The notes: a model not told the origin generated them from the letters alone. A stretch of 47,091 nt of DNA from Novosphingobium sp. AP12 (GCF_000281975.1 NZ_AKKE01000130.1:1-47091); one strand, 5' to 3'. Numbered from the stretch's first letter, positions 15,474-23,858 are shown. A program made the numbers and translations.

Positions 15474-17060
15474 TCAGGCCATGGCCTCGGCCGCCTTCGC
15501 GGCCTCGCGGTCGCGCAGCATCTTGCGGTGGACCTTGCCGGCGGGATTCTTGGGCAGCTCGTCGACGAATTCGACGATGCGCGGGAATTCATGCTGGGCG
15601 AGGCGCTCGCGGGTGAAGTCCTGCAGTTCACGCACCAGCGCGTCCGAGCCTTCGCAGTTGGCGACGACGAAGGCCTTCACCACCTGCCCGCGCTGCTCGT
15701 CGGGCACGCCGATCACGCCGCACTCCATCACGTTGTCGTGGCGCAGCATGGTGTTCTCGATCTCGACCGCGGACATCGTCCAGCCGGCGGAGATGATGAC
15801 GTCGTCGGCGCGGCCGCAGTGGTAGAAGTAGCCGTCTTCATCCGTCTTGGCGCGATCCTTGGTGGTCATCCACCCGCCGCCCCGCCAGAGCATCAGCTCG
15901 CCGATCTCGCCCGGATCGCAGACCGTGCCGTCGACGCGGTGGACCTCCAGCTTCTGCCCCGGAACCGCCTTGCCCAGCGTGCCGGGCTTGACCGTGAAAT
16001 CGTCCGCGCCGGGGTAATTCACCAGCACGACGCCGATCTCGGTGGTGCCGTACATCGAGCAGGCGGGCACCTTGAACCACTGGTCGATCCACTCCAGCGT
16101 CGAGGGGTCGATCGGCTCGCCGGTGAACGACAGCTTGTCGAAATGGAAATTGAATTCTGCGGCCGCGCCGCTGTTCTTCATCATGCGGTAGTGCGTCGCC
16201 GCTGCCGACATGTTGGTGATGCCGAAGTCGTCCAGCGCCTTCATCAGCCGCACCGGATCGAAGCGGCCCGCGAAGGTCCCGGTCGTCACGCCCATCGCCA
16301 GCGGCGCGAGCGTGCCATGCCACAGTCCGTGGCCCCAGGCGGGGCTGGAGGGGCAGAAGAACTCGTCGCCGGGCCGGATGCCGGTGCCGTAGAGCGCCGC
16401 GAACATCAGCGTCACCAGCGTGCGGTGCGAGTGCTTGACCGCCTCGGGCAGCTCGCGCGTTGTGCCGCTGGTGTACTGGAAGACGGCCATGTCGTTGGCA
16501 CGGGTCTTCGGCGTGTACGTGGTCGGCAGGTTCGACAGCGAGGCGAGGAACGCCTCGTCGGCGACGACCACACGGGGTTTGCCATCGACCGCGACCGAGC
16601 GGGCAAGGTCCGCCTTCTCGGCATTGGTGATCAGCACCGAAGGCTCGCAGTCGCCTACCCGCAACCGCAGTGCGTCGGGGCCGAACAGGGTGAACAGCGG
16701 TACCGAGATCGCGCCGGTCTGCATCGCCCCGAACAGGCAGACGTAGAACGGCAGCGAGGGCTCGAGCATGAAGGCGATGCGTTCGCCCGGCTGGATGCCC
16801 TCGGCGTCGAGCCAGTGCGCGAACTGCGCCGCGCCCGAAGATATGGTGTCAAAGCTGATGATCTCGTCGGCACCGTCGCCGTGAGCTATGCGCACCGCCG
16901 CGCGGCCCGACCCGTCGGCATGGCGCGTCACGCATTCGTGCGCGATGTTGAGATGCTCGCGGTCGCCGTCGAACAGCTCCCACAGCGCCGCCGACGAGGC
17001 GTGCGCCTGCGCATCGGCATAGCGCGTGTAGTCGGTAAGACCCGTAATAACCTTGGCCAT
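15474..17060 (-). CDS. AMP-forming acyl-CoA synthetase
   Basis: 528 residues from ATG 17060 (an ATG at 17072 is also possible). ANL-superfamily motifs: the P-loop-like YTSGTTRELPEAVKHSH, MYGTTEIG, the adenylate motif DGYFYHCGRADDVIISAGWTMSAVEIE, and the C-terminal lysine motif NPAGKVHRKMLR. It activates a carboxylic acid to its CoA thioester via an acyl-AMP. The P-loop has R/E instead of the usual G/PK pattern, a mild deviation. It is the first gene of the operon and lies divergent from the IclR regulator, which is the likely controller. Confidence 0.92.
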   Translation of the reverse strand: MAKVITGLTDYTRYADAQAHASSAALWELFDGDREHLNIAHECVTRHADGSGRAAVRIAHGDGADEIISFDTISSGAAQFAHWLDAEGIQPGERIAFMLEPSLPFYVCLFGAMQTGAISVPLFTLFGPDALRLRVGDCEPSVLITNAEKADLARSVAVDGKPRVVVADEAFLASLSNLPTTYTPKTRANDMAVFQYTSGTTRELPEAVKHSHRTLVTLMFAALYGTGIRPGDEFFCPSSPAWGHGLWHGTLAPLAMGVTTGTFAGRFDPVRLMKALDDFGITNMSAAATHYRMMKNSGAAAEFNFHFDKLSFTGEPIDPSTLEWIDQWFKVPACSMYGTTEIGVVLVNYPGADDFTVKPGTLGKAVPGQKLEVHRVDGTVCDPGEIGELMLWRGGGWMTTKDRAKTDEDGYFYHCGRADDVIISAGWTMSAVEIENTMLRHDNVMECGVIGVPDEQRGQVVKAFVVANCEGSDALVRELQDFTRERLAQHEFPRIVEFVDELPKNPAGKVHRKMLRDREAAKAAEAMA

Positions 17061-17149
17061 CGACCGTCCCATTCGTTCGGCCGACTCGCGCCCGCCGCAG
17101 ATTGTTCTTGTGTTCAGCACGGTGTGGCACGGCGCGGTTGTTTTTGTAA

Positions 17150-17178
17150 ATATTGAATGTTATTCTGTATATTGAATG
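17150..17178. promoter_or_regulatory. Candidate operator in the ligase/IclR divergent promoter
   Basis: An AT-rich island in a GC-rich region. ATATTGAATG occurs twice (17150-17159 and 17169-17178), 19 bases apart, almost two helical turns. GAAT-GTT-ATTC (17155-17165) is a perfect dyad over the first copy. The second copy covers an in-frame ATG at 17176. Placement between the ligase operon and its divergent IclR gene suits autoregulated control. Confidence 0.5.
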
Positions 17179-17196
17179 ACGGAACTTGGCGACACC

Positions 17197-17958
17197 ATGA
17201 AGGCCAGCAAGGCCCCCGCCATCGCCCGCGCCGCGGCGGTGCTGCGCCTGCTCGGCAAGCGGGGCGTACCGATGGGCGTGCAGGCGATCGCGCGCGAACT
17301 CGGCCTCGTCCCCAGCACCTGCCTCTATGTGCTGCGCGCGCTGGTGGCCGAGGAACTGGTGGCTTTCGACGCCGACACCAAGCGCTACACTCTCGACGCG
17401 GGCGTGCTCACGCTCGCCCGTGCGTGGCTGCGGCGGGACCAGTTCAACGACCTCGCACAGGCCCCGCTGGACCGCCTGGCGCGGGAGTTCGGGATCACCA
17501 CGCTGGGAGTACAGGTCTTCGGGCTCGACCATATCATCGTGACCGCGATGTCGCAGTCGGGGCAGAACTTCCAGCTCTCCACCCAGGTCGGCAGCCGGTT
17601 CCCGGCTCTCGTTTCGGCCACGGGTCGCTGCATCGCCGCGTTTGGTAACTACCCGGTAAGCGAGCTGGAGCCGCGCTTCGAGCACTTGCGCTGGGACGAG
17701 GCGCCGAGTTGGCAAGAATGGCTCGCCCAGGTCGAGGAAGCGCGCCTGAGCGGCGTGGCGGTAGATGCCGGACACTACATCGCCGGCGTCACCGTGATCG
17801 CCGCGCCGGTCTGGAAAGGTGGCCGCGACGACACGCGCCGGCCCGGGCATGCCTTGGTCGCGATCGGGATCGGGGCGGCGTTGCGGAGCGAACTGCCGCG
17901 GCTGAAGGAGGCGCTGAAGGGCGCGGCGCGGTCCCTGGGCGAGCAGCTGGAGGGGTAA
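17197..17958 (+). CDS. IclR-family transcriptional regulator
   Basis: 253 residues from ATG 17197. An ATG at 17176 would add 7 residues but overlaps the repeated operator and has no ribosome site. The N-terminus holds the IclR winged helix (IARAAAVLRLLGKRGVPMGVQAIARELGLVPSTCLYVLRALVAEELVAFD). A GAF-like effector domain follows (QLSTQVGSRFPALVSATGRCIAAFG, VAVDAGHYIAGVTVIAAPV). Family knowledge: such proteins bind aromatic or short organic acids. Its divergent position makes the ligase-to-SDR operon its probable target. The ligand is unknown. Confidence 0.9.
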   Translation: MKASKAPAIARAAAVLRLLGKRGVPMGVQAIARELGLVPSTCLYVLRALVAEELVAFDADTKRYTLDAGVLTLARAWLRRDQFNDLAQAPLDRLAREFGITTLGVQVFGLDHIIVTAMSQSGQNFQLSTQVGSRFPALVSATGRCIAAFGNYPVSELEPRFEHLRWDEAPSWQEWLAQVEEARLSGVAVDAGHYIAGVTVIAAPVWKGGRDDTRRPGHALVAIGIGAALRSELPRLKEALKGAARSLGEQLEG

Positions 17959-17962
17959 CGAA

Positions 17963-17992
17963 CCGTCGTCCCCTCGAACCTGGGGACGACGG
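17963..17992. terminator. Hairpin between convergent IclR and MaoC genes
   Basis: CCGTCGTCCCC (17963-17973) pairs perfectly with GGGGACGACGG (17982-17992) around an 8-base loop, 5 bases past the IclR stop and 18 bases before the convergent MaoC stop. No T tract is present, but position and symmetry suit a bidirectional transcript end. Confidence 0.6.
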
Positions 17993-18009
17993 CTATCGGC
18001 GAATCCGGC

Positions 18010-18459
18010 CTACCCCTTCTTCTTCAACAACACCGTCCGCAGCATCGACAACGCGGTCTCTCCGCGCTGGTTGGTCAGCTCGTGCTTGAACACGACGATC
18101 CCCTGCCCCGGCCGTGACTTGCTTTCGCGCATTTCGACCACCTCGCTCGAGCACGTGACAGTGTCGCCGATGAAGGTCGGCTTGGGCGTTACCACCTTGT
18201 CGAAGCCGAGGTTTGCGACGAGCGTGCCGACCGTGGTGTCCGCGATCGAGAGGCCCACCGCGAGGCTGAAGGTGAAGGTCGAGTTGACCAGGATCTGCCC
18301 GAACTCGCTGGCCTTGGCCGCCTCGGCGTCGAGGTGCAGCGGCTGCATGTTGTGCGTCATCGCCGAGAACAGCAGGTTGTCGGTCTCGGTGACGGTGCGG
18401 CTGGGCTGGTGGGTGATCCGGTCGCCCAGCTGCCATTCGTCGAAGAAGCGTCCCGGCAT
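18010..18459 (-). CDS. MaoC-family enoyl-CoA hydratase
   Basis: 149 residues, a single hotdog domain. The helix region (FSAMTHNMQPLHLDAEAAKASEFGQILVNSTFTFSLAVGLS) carries the hydratase 2 pattern with an Asn-x4-His-x-Asp segment. The core strands TFIGDTVTCSSEVVEMRESKSRPGQGIVVFKHEL follow. It probably hydrates an enoyl-CoA in the cytoplasm. Its ATG overlaps the carboxylase alpha stop (TAATG at 18457-18461), so it is the final gene of the carboxylase operon. Mesaconyl-CoA or itaconyl-CoA hydratase-like enzymes belong to this family too; substrate undetermined. Confidence 0.85.
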   Translation of the reverse strand: MPGRFFDEWQLGDRITHQPSRTVTETDNLLFSAMTHNMQPLHLDAEAAKASEFGQILVNSTFTFSLAVGLSIADTTVGTLVANLGFDKVVTPKPTFIGDTVTCSSEVVEMRESKSRPGQGIVVFKHELTNQRGETALSMLRTVLLKKKG

Positions 18460-20300
18460 TATTCCGTCTCCTCGATCTTCACCAGCAACGCATCGACCTG
18501 CACCTGCTGGCCCGCGCTGGCGTTGAGTTCTGCCACCACGCCGTCGAACGGCGCGGTCAGGGTGTGTTCCATCTTCATCGCCTCGAGCGTGAGCAGTTTC
18601 TGGCCCTTGGTCACGGCCTGTCCCTGCGCGACATCCACGGCGATGACCTTGCCCGGCATCGGCGCGAGGATGGCGCCCGATCCGGCAGCCGCCCCGTGCG
18701 CGCCGTCGCGCCGCCAGGGCGCGAGCAGCCAGGCCTGCCCCTGCTCGGTGACGAGGACGCCGGTGGCCGGCTCGTCGCTGCCTTCACCGACCAGTTCGAT
18801 CTCGACCTTCTCGCCGTCCAGCACGAACCATGCCGAGCGCGCGGCCGGGGCATTGAGCCTCAGACCCGGCGCCAGCGTCACAGGGACCAGCGCCTGCGCC
18901 GCAGCCTGCAGCACGTCGGCGGAGGGCACGGGCGGCTCGGCCAGTGCCTCGCCGTCGCGGCCGATCAGGCCGGTATCGACCTTGCCCGCCGCGAAGTCGG
19001 GGTGCTGCAGCGCCTTGACGAGGAACGAGGCGTTGGTGCGCACCGGCCAGACCGCGCTGTCCTCCAGCATCTCGCCGAGGCGTTCGCGCGCTTCCTCGCG
19101 GTCTTCGCCCCAGGCGATGACCTTGGCGATCATCGGGTCGTAGAAGGGCGAGACTTCCGCGCCCTCGTAGACGCCGGTGTCGATGCGGCCGCCCTCGGCC
19201 TCGCCGAACTGCAGGAGTTCGAGGCGGCCGATACTCGGCAGGAATCCCTTGGCCGGGTCCTCTGCATAGAGGCGCGCTTCCATCGCCCAGCCGTCGATCG
19301 TCAGGTCCTCCTGCGACAGCGGCAGCGCCTCGCCGCTGGCGACGCGCAGCTGCCATTCGACGAGGTCGACGCCGGTGATCTCCTCGGTGACCGGGTGCTC
19401 GACCTGCAGGCGGGTGTTCATTTCCATGAACCAGATGCGCTCCGCGTCGAGCGCGCCCGAACCGTCGGCGATGAACTCGATGGTGCCGGCGCCGACGTAG
19501 TCGACCGCCTTGGCGGCCCGCACGGCAGCCGCGCAGAGCGCCTCGCGCGTCGCGGCATCCATGCCGGGCGCAGGGGCTTCCTCGATCACCTTCTGGTGGC
19601 GGCGCTGGAGCGAGCAGTCGCGCTCGAACAGGTGGAGGACGTTGCCGTGCTTGTCGCCGAAGACTTGCACCTCGATGTGGCGTGGGCTGGCGATGTACTT
19701 CTCGATCAGCACGTGAGCGTTGCCGAACGAGGCCGCCGCCTCGCGCTTGCACGAGGCAAGCGCGTCGATGAAATCGCCCGGGTCCTCGACCAGCCGCATG
19801 CCCTTGCCGCCGCCGCCCGCCACCGCCTTGATGAGCACCGGATAGCCGATCTTGGCGGCCTCGGCGGCGAGGAAGTCGGGCTCCTGGTTGGCGCCCATGT
19901 AGCCGGGGGTCACCGGCACGCCGGCCTCGGCCATGAGTGTCTTGGCGGCGTCCTTCAGCCCCATCGCGGTGATGGACGAAGGGTTCGGCCCGACCCAGAC
20001 GATGCCGGCGTCGATCACGGCCTGCGCGAACTCGGCGTTCTCCGAAAGGAAGCCATAGCCGGGGTGGATGGCCTCGGCCCCGGTCTGCCTGGCAGCGGCG
20101 AGGATCTTTTCGCCCACCAGATAGCTCTCGCGGGTCGGCGAGGGGCCGATGTGGACCGCCTCATCCGCCTCGCGCACGTGCAGCGCCTGCGCGTCCGCGT
20201 CGGAGTATACGGCGATGGTGCGGATGCCGAGTTCGCGCGCGGTGCGGATGACACGGCAGGCGATCTCGCCGCGATTGGCGATGAGCAATGACTGGATCAT
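18459..20300 (-). CDS. Acyl-CoA carboxylase alpha subunit (biotin carboxylase + BCCP)
   Basis: 613 residues from ATG 20300. Domains: biotin carboxylase N-domain from residue 1 (SLLIANRGEIACRVIRTARELG), ATP-grasp (YPVLIKAVAGGGGKGMR; FMEMNTRLQVEHPVTEEITGVDLVEWQL), linker, and a biotinyl domain with EAMKMEH, biotin acceptor Lys576. It carboxylates biotin with bicarbonate and ATP for the partner transferase. The start overlaps the DUF3088 stop in an ATGA junction. It is typical of methylcrotonyl-, geranyl- or propionyl-CoA carboxylases; the partner subunit favours the methylcrotonyl/geranyl type. Confidence 0.93.
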   Translation of the reverse strand: MIQSLLIANRGEIACRVIRTARELGIRTIAVYSDADAQALHVREADEAVHIGPSPTRESYLVGEKILAAARQTGAEAIHPGYGFLSENAEFAQAVIDAGIVWVGPNPSSITAMGLKDAAKTLMAEAGVPVTPGYMGANQEPDFLAAEAAKIGYPVLIKAVAGGGGKGMRLVEDPGDFIDALASCKREAAASFGNAHVLIEKYIASPRHIEVQVFGDKHGNVLHLFERDCSLQRRHQKVIEEAPAPGMDAATREALCAAAVRAAKAVDYVGAGTIEFIADGSGALDAERIWFMEMNTRLQVEHPVTEEITGVDLVEWQLRVASGEALPLSQEDLTIDGWAMEARLYAEDPAKGFLPSIGRLELLQFGEAEGGRIDTGVYEGAEVSPFYDPMIAKVIAWGEDREEARERLGEMLEDSAVWPVRTNASFLVKALQHPDFAAGKVDTGLIGRDGEALAEPPVPSADVLQAAAQALVPVTLAPGLRLNAPAARSAWFVLDGEKVEIELVGEGSDEPATGVLVTEQGQAWLLAPWRRDGAHGAAAGSGAILAPMPGKVIAVDVAQGQAVTKGQKLLTLEAMKMEHTLTAPFDGVVAELNASAGQQVQVDALLVKIEETE

Positions 20301-20611
20301 GGATGACGCTCCGGAAAGCCGTGTCGGGTATGCAGCGCTGCGAGCACCGCCTCGATGTCGTTGGCGAACCCGCCCTCGGCGAAGGCCAGCGCGGGCAGGT
20401 TCTGATTCGCCTCGCCCAGCGCCTCGACCACCGCGGCGCGCGGGCGCGGCCAAGGTACGCGGACCAGTTCGATGTGGCCGGCGCGCTCGGGGAACAGGGC
20501 GAGCAGGCCCTCCACCGTGACGGAGTCCTTGCAATAGAACCTGCGCGGCGCGAACGCAGGATCGGCGTAGTCGATGTCGAGGACGAAAAGGCGGTCTTTC
20601 GCGGCCATCAT
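20297..20611 (-). CDS. DUF3088-like protein between carboxylase subunits
   Basis: 104 residues from ATG 20611 (in-frame GTG and ATG codons flank it). Sequence features: FVLDIDYADPAFAPRRFYCKDSVTVEGLLALFPE, IELVRVPWPRPRAAVVEALGEANQNLPALAF and EGGFANDIEAVLAALHTRHGFPE. The layout (a single FYC cysteine, then PRPR...LGE.NQ..P.L) matches DUF3088, a thioredoxin-like fold of unknown role. Both ends overlap the neighbouring carboxylase genes (TGATG and ATGA), so it should be made in step with the enzyme. It could be an assembly or maturation factor; that is inference. Confidence 0.8.
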   Translation of the reverse strand: MMAAKDRLFVLDIDYADPAFAPRRFYCKDSVTVEGLLALFPERAGHIELVRVPWPRPRAAVVEALGEANQNLPALAFAEGGFANDIEAVLAALHTRHGFPERHP

Positions 20612-22212
20612 CACATCCTGAACACGCCGAACTGCGGCTTGTCGGCAATCGGCGCTTCAAGGCACGCCTCCAGCGCGAGGCCGAGCACGTCGCGGGTCTG
20701 GACCGGGTCGATCACGCCGTCGTCCCACAGGCGCGCGGTGGCGTAGTAGGGATTGCCCTCGTCCTCGTACTTCTGGCGGATCGGCGCCTTGAACGCCTCG
20801 GCGTCCTCGGCCGACCACTTTGCGGCGTCGCGGTGGACCGTCGCCAGCACGCTCGCCGCCTGTTCGCCGCCCATCACCGAGATGCGCGCGTTGGGCCAGG
20901 TGAACAGGAAGCGCGGGTCGTAGGCGCGGCCGCACATGCCGTAGTTGCCGGCGCCGAACGAGCCGCCGATCAGCACCGTCAGCTTGGGCACCTGCGCCGT
21001 CGCGACGGCGGTGACCAGCTTGGCGCCGTGCTTGGCGATGCCCTCCGCCTCGTACTTTCCGCCAACCATGAAGCCCGAGATGTTCTGCAGGAACAACAAT
21101 GGGATACGGCGCTGGCAGGCCAGTTCGACGAAGTGGGCGCCCTTCTGTGCGCTCTCCGAGAACAGCACGCCATTGTTGGCGAGGATCGCCACCGGCAGCC
21201 CGTGGATATGCGCAAAGCCGCAGACCAGCGTCGTCCCGTAGAGCGCCTTGAACTCGTGAAACTCGGATGCATCGACGATGCGGGCGATCACCTCGTGGAC
21301 GTCGTAGGGCGCGCGCACGTCCTCGGGGACGATGGCGTACAACTCCTCCGCCGCATACTTCGGCGGGCGGGATTCCTGCTGGACGAGGTCGTGGCGGTGC
21401 GCCGGTCCGAGGTGGCTGACGATGTCGCGCACGATGGTCAGCGCGTGCTCGTCGTCCTCGGCGAGGTGGTCGGTGACGCCGGACTTGCGGCTGTGCAGGT
21501 CGCCGCCGCCAAGGTCTTCCGCCGAGATTACCTCGCCCGTTGCGGCCTGCACCAGCGGCGGCCCGGCGAGGAAGATCGTGCCCTGCTCCTTCACGATCAC
21601 GCTCTCGTCGCTCATCGCCGGCACGTACGCGCCGCCGGCGGTGCAGCTGCCCATGACGCTGGCGATCTGCGGGATGCCCGCCGCGCTCATCTGCGCCTGG
21701 TTGAAGAAGAAGCGGCCGAAGTGGTCGCGGTCGGGGAAGACCTCTGCCTGGTTGGGCAGGTTGGCGCCGCCGCTGTCGACGAGGTAGACGCAAGGGAGGC
21801 TGTTGGCCTGCGCGATCTCCTGCGCGCGGATGTGCTTCTTGACGGTGAGCGGGAAGTAGGTGCCACCCTTCACCGTCGCGTCGTTGGCGAAGATCATGCA
21901 CTGGCGGCCCGAGACGCGCCCGATCCCGGCGATCAGGCCCGCGCCCGGCACCTCGTCGCCATAGAGGCCATTGGCGGCAAGCTGGCCGATCTCGAGGAAG
22001 GCGGAGCCCGCATCGAGCAGTCGTTCCACCCGGTCACGCGGGAGCAGCTTGCCGCGCGACAGGTGGCGCTCGCGCGAACGCTCGTCGCCGCCCAGCGCGG
22101 CCTTGGCGACGCGCTCGCGCAGTTCGGCGGCGAGGGCGCGGTTGTGGGCATCGCGCGCCTTGGCCTCGGGACTGTCGAGGTTGACATTGGTCTGCAGGAC
22201 CGGCGCGCTCAT
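20611..22212 (-). CDS. Acyl-CoA carboxylase beta subunit (methylcrotonyl/geranyl-CoA type)
   Basis: 533 residues, a full crotonase-fold carboxyltransferase with N- and C-halves. Segments such as GGAYVPAMSDESVIVKEQGTIFLAGPPLV, ATGEVISAEDLGGGDLHSRKSGVTDH, GGSFGAGNYGMCGRAYDPRFLFTWPNARISVMGG and the terminal FGVFRM closely follow methylcrotonyl-CoA carboxylase beta and the related geranyl-CoA carboxylase. It transfers CO2 from biotin to a 3-methyl-enoyl-CoA. No isovaleryl-CoA dehydrogenase, HMG-CoA lyase or AtuA-like gene is next to it, so leucine versus terpenoid breakdown is undecided. A strong AAGGAAGAGG ribosome site precedes the ATG. Confidence 0.92.
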   Translation of the reverse strand: MSAPVLQTNVNLDSPEAKARDAHNRALAAELRERVAKAALGGDERSRERHLSRGKLLPRDRVERLLDAGSAFLEIGQLAANGLYGDEVPGAGLIAGIGRVSGRQCMIFANDATVKGGTYFPLTVKKHIRAQEIAQANSLPCVYLVDSGGANLPNQAEVFPDRDHFGRFFFNQAQMSAAGIPQIASVMGSCTAGGAYVPAMSDESVIVKEQGTIFLAGPPLVQAATGEVISAEDLGGGDLHSRKSGVTDHLAEDDEHALTIVRDIVSHLGPAHRHDLVQQESRPPKYAAEELYAIVPEDVRAPYDVHEVIARIVDASEFHEFKALYGTTLVCGFAHIHGLPVAILANNGVLFSESAQKGAHFVELACQRRIPLLFLQNISGFMVGGKYEAEGIAKHGAKLVTAVATAQVPKLTVLIGGSFGAGNYGMCGRAYDPRFLFTWPNARISVMGGEQAASVLATVHRDAAKWSAEDAEAFKAPIRQKYEDEGNPYYATARLWDDGVIDPVQTRDVLGLALEACLEAPIADKPQFGVFRM

Positions 22213-22267
22213 GCCTCTTCCTTCTCTATTTCGATTTATCGCGTCTATCTAACGACCTGCGAACGCG

Positions 22268-22290
22268 AGCGGAAATTGAAAGTTTCCGCT
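22268..22290. promoter_or_regulatory. Perfect inverted repeat upstream of the carboxylase operon
   Basis: AGCGGAAA (22268-22275) is the exact reverse complement of TTTCCGCT (22283-22290), with a 7-base spacer TTGAAAG. It lies midway between the divergent carboxylase and LysR genes. It may be an operator half-site pair or the activation site for the LysR protein. Confidence 0.55.
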
Positions 22291-22296
22291 GCTTGC

Positions 22297-22313
22297 CATA
22301 GACACGGTCTATG
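22297..22313. promoter_or_regulatory. LysR box overlapping the regulator's start codon
   Basis: CATAGAC-ACG-GTCTATG is a perfect dyad that contains the LysR consensus T-N11-A (TAGACACGGTCTA). Its last three bases are the ATG of the LysR gene at 22311. Known LysR proteins bind such sites to repress themselves and, with ligand, activate the divergent operon. Confidence 0.7.
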
Positions 22314-23198
22314 ATCGACCAGTACCTCCTGCGCTACTTCCTCGCGGTCGCCGAGACCGGCAGCTTCAGCCGCGCCGCCAAGCGAGTGAGCGTGACGCAG
22401 CCGACGCTGTCCTCCGGGATCGCCAAGCTGGAGCGCGAATTGGGCGCCCGCCTGTTCGACCGCGACAGGGGGCGAACGGCGGGGCAAGGCGTCGCCCTCA
22501 CCCCGGCCGGCAGTCGTTTCCTCGTCCGCGCGCGGCGGATCGCGGCGGAATACGAGCACGCGCTGGTCGAACTGAGCGAGGTGACCGACCCGACCCTGCT
22601 GCGCATCGGCGTGCTGAACACCATCCCGACGCCGTGGATCGAGGCCTGGCTGGCCCTCCACCGTGCGCTCGGATCGGGCGAAACACTCGAAATCCTTGAC
22701 GGCACCGAACGTGACATAGCCGATCGCCTGGAGCGCGGCAGGATCGACATGGCGCTCACCGCCGTGCGCCCCCACCACGCGCGTTTCCATCCCGAGGTCC
22801 TGGCGCGCGAACGCTACATGATGGTGCTCCCCCCCGACCACCCGCTCGCGGGCGAAAGCGAGGTCGAGGCCGAGCAACTCGCGCGCGACCGCATGGCGCT
22901 GCGCCGCCACTGCGAGGCCCTGCCCGAGATCAACCGCTTCTTCGTCGAACGCGGGGTGCGCCCTCGCTTCGTGCTCAAGACCACCAGCGACGAGCGGGTT
23001 CTGGCCGTCGTGCGCAGCGGTGCCGGGGTGGGCATGATGCCCGAGTGCTTCGCCTCCGGGCCCGAACACTTCGTCCCAGTGCGCGACTTCGAACTGGTGC
23101 GCGAGATCGGCCTGCTCCACGCCAGCGAGGCCCATATCGCCGAGGCGCTGGCCAGCCCGTTCGTCGGCCTGGTCCGGGCGCATTACAACAGGGGTTAG
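22311..23198 (+). CDS. LysR-family transcriptional regulator
   Basis: 295 residues. The N-terminal winged helix is complete (YFLAVAETGSFSRAAKRVSVTQPTLSSGIAKLERELGARLFDR). The effector domain starts near residue 95 (LLRIGVLNTIP) and ends with DERVLAVVRSGAGVGMMPECFA. It is divergent from the carboxylase operon, with a perfect LysR box over its own start, so it probably controls that operon. Its stop overlaps the convergent SURF1 stop by three bases (23195-23198). Confidence 0.93.
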   Translation: MIDQYLLRYFLAVAETGSFSRAAKRVSVTQPTLSSGIAKLERELGARLFDRDRGRTAGQGVALTPAGSRFLVRARRIAAEYEHALVELSEVTDPTLLRIGVLNTIPTPWIEAWLALHRALGSGETLEILDGTERDIADRLERGRIDMALTAVRPHHARFHPEVLARERYMMVLPPDHPLAGESEVEAEQLARDRMALRRHCEALPEINRFFVERGVRPRFVLKTTSDERVLAVVRSGAGVGMMPECFASGPEHFVPVRDFELVREIGLLHASEAHIAEALASPFVGLVRAHYNRG

Positions 23199-23767
23199 GC
23201 CTTGGTCGCCGTCTTTCCGCGCCTGAGCGCCAGCACGTAGATCACCAGCGCGGTCGCGGCGAAAAGGAACCACTGGCCTGCGTAGGAGAGGTGGTTGTTC
23301 GGCAGTTCCGACGGGTCAGGGATCGCGTTGGCCTGGAGCCCGGCGACCGGCGGGTCGGCGACGAGGCGCGGACCCGGCGCGATCACGCCGCTGACCGGGC
23401 CGCCCCTCCAGCCCTCGCCCGCCAGCGGCTGCTGCGACCAGCCCATCACCACCAGCGCCGTGCCGCCGCCCGGCAGCGTGCACCGGGCCGTCTGCGCGAT
23501 GCCCGATTCGCCCGCAGCATTGCGTCCGGCGATCCCGCTGCGCGCGCCCACGCTGGCGCACTCGAGTTGCGATCGGCGGTAGAGCAGGTCGTCGCCCGGC
23601 CCCCGGGCCGTCCAGGCCACCGGCGCCGGATTGCCCTTGGCCGCCGCATAGTGCGCCAGCAGCCCCTCCTTCTGGTGCAGCCGCCGCAACTGCCAGAAGC
23701 CGAGGGCGACCATCAGGCCGACGGCGGCGAGGACGACGATGGTGGCGAAGATCGGAATGCGGCGCAT
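23195..23767 (-). CDS. SURF1-family cytochrome oxidase assembly protein
   Basis: 190 residues with the SURF1 topology: an N-terminal membrane helix (FATIVVLAAVGLMVALGFWQLRR) carrying the conserved GFWQLRR, a periplasmic domain, and a C-terminal helix preceded by NNHLSYAGQWFLFAATALVIYVLALRR. It is shorter than typical 240-residue members. SURF1 helps heme a insertion into subunit I. It lies downstream of ctaE beyond a hairpin, at the end of the oxidase cluster. Confidence 0.9.
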   Translation of the reverse strand: MRRIPIFATIVVLAAVGLMVALGFWQLRRLHQKEGLLAHYAAAKGNPAPVAWTARGPGDDLLYRRSQLECASVGARSGIAGRNAAGESGIAQTARCTLPGGGTALVVMGWSQQPLAGEGWRGGPVSGVIAPGPRLVADPPVAGLQANAIPDPSELPNNHLSYAGQWFLFAATALVIYVLALRRGKTATKA

Positions 23768-23800
23768 GGGGTTCCTGGCGCTGGAGAGTGGATACGAAAA

Positions 23801-23828
23801 GGGCAGCCGAAGCGAAGTCCGGCTGCCC
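23801..23828. terminator. Terminator after ctaE
   Basis: GGGCAGCCG (23801-23809) pairs with CGGCTGCCC (23820-23828) around a 10-base loop. On the minus strand the stem is followed by TTTTCG, on the plus strand by TTTCGTTT. It lies 30 bases past the ctaE stop, and part of the transcripts must read through if surf1 has no promoter of its own. Confidence 0.75.
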
Positions 23829-23858
23829 TTTCGTTTGCGTATCGACCGGGTCGAACGA

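Noticed and set aside
18010..22212. Assignment of the carboxylase operon to leucine degradation (liu)
   Set aside because: Isovaleryl-CoA dehydrogenase, methylglutaconyl-CoA hydratase of crotonase type, HMG-CoA lyase and a MerR regulator are absent here; a DUF3088 gene and a LysR regulator are present instead.
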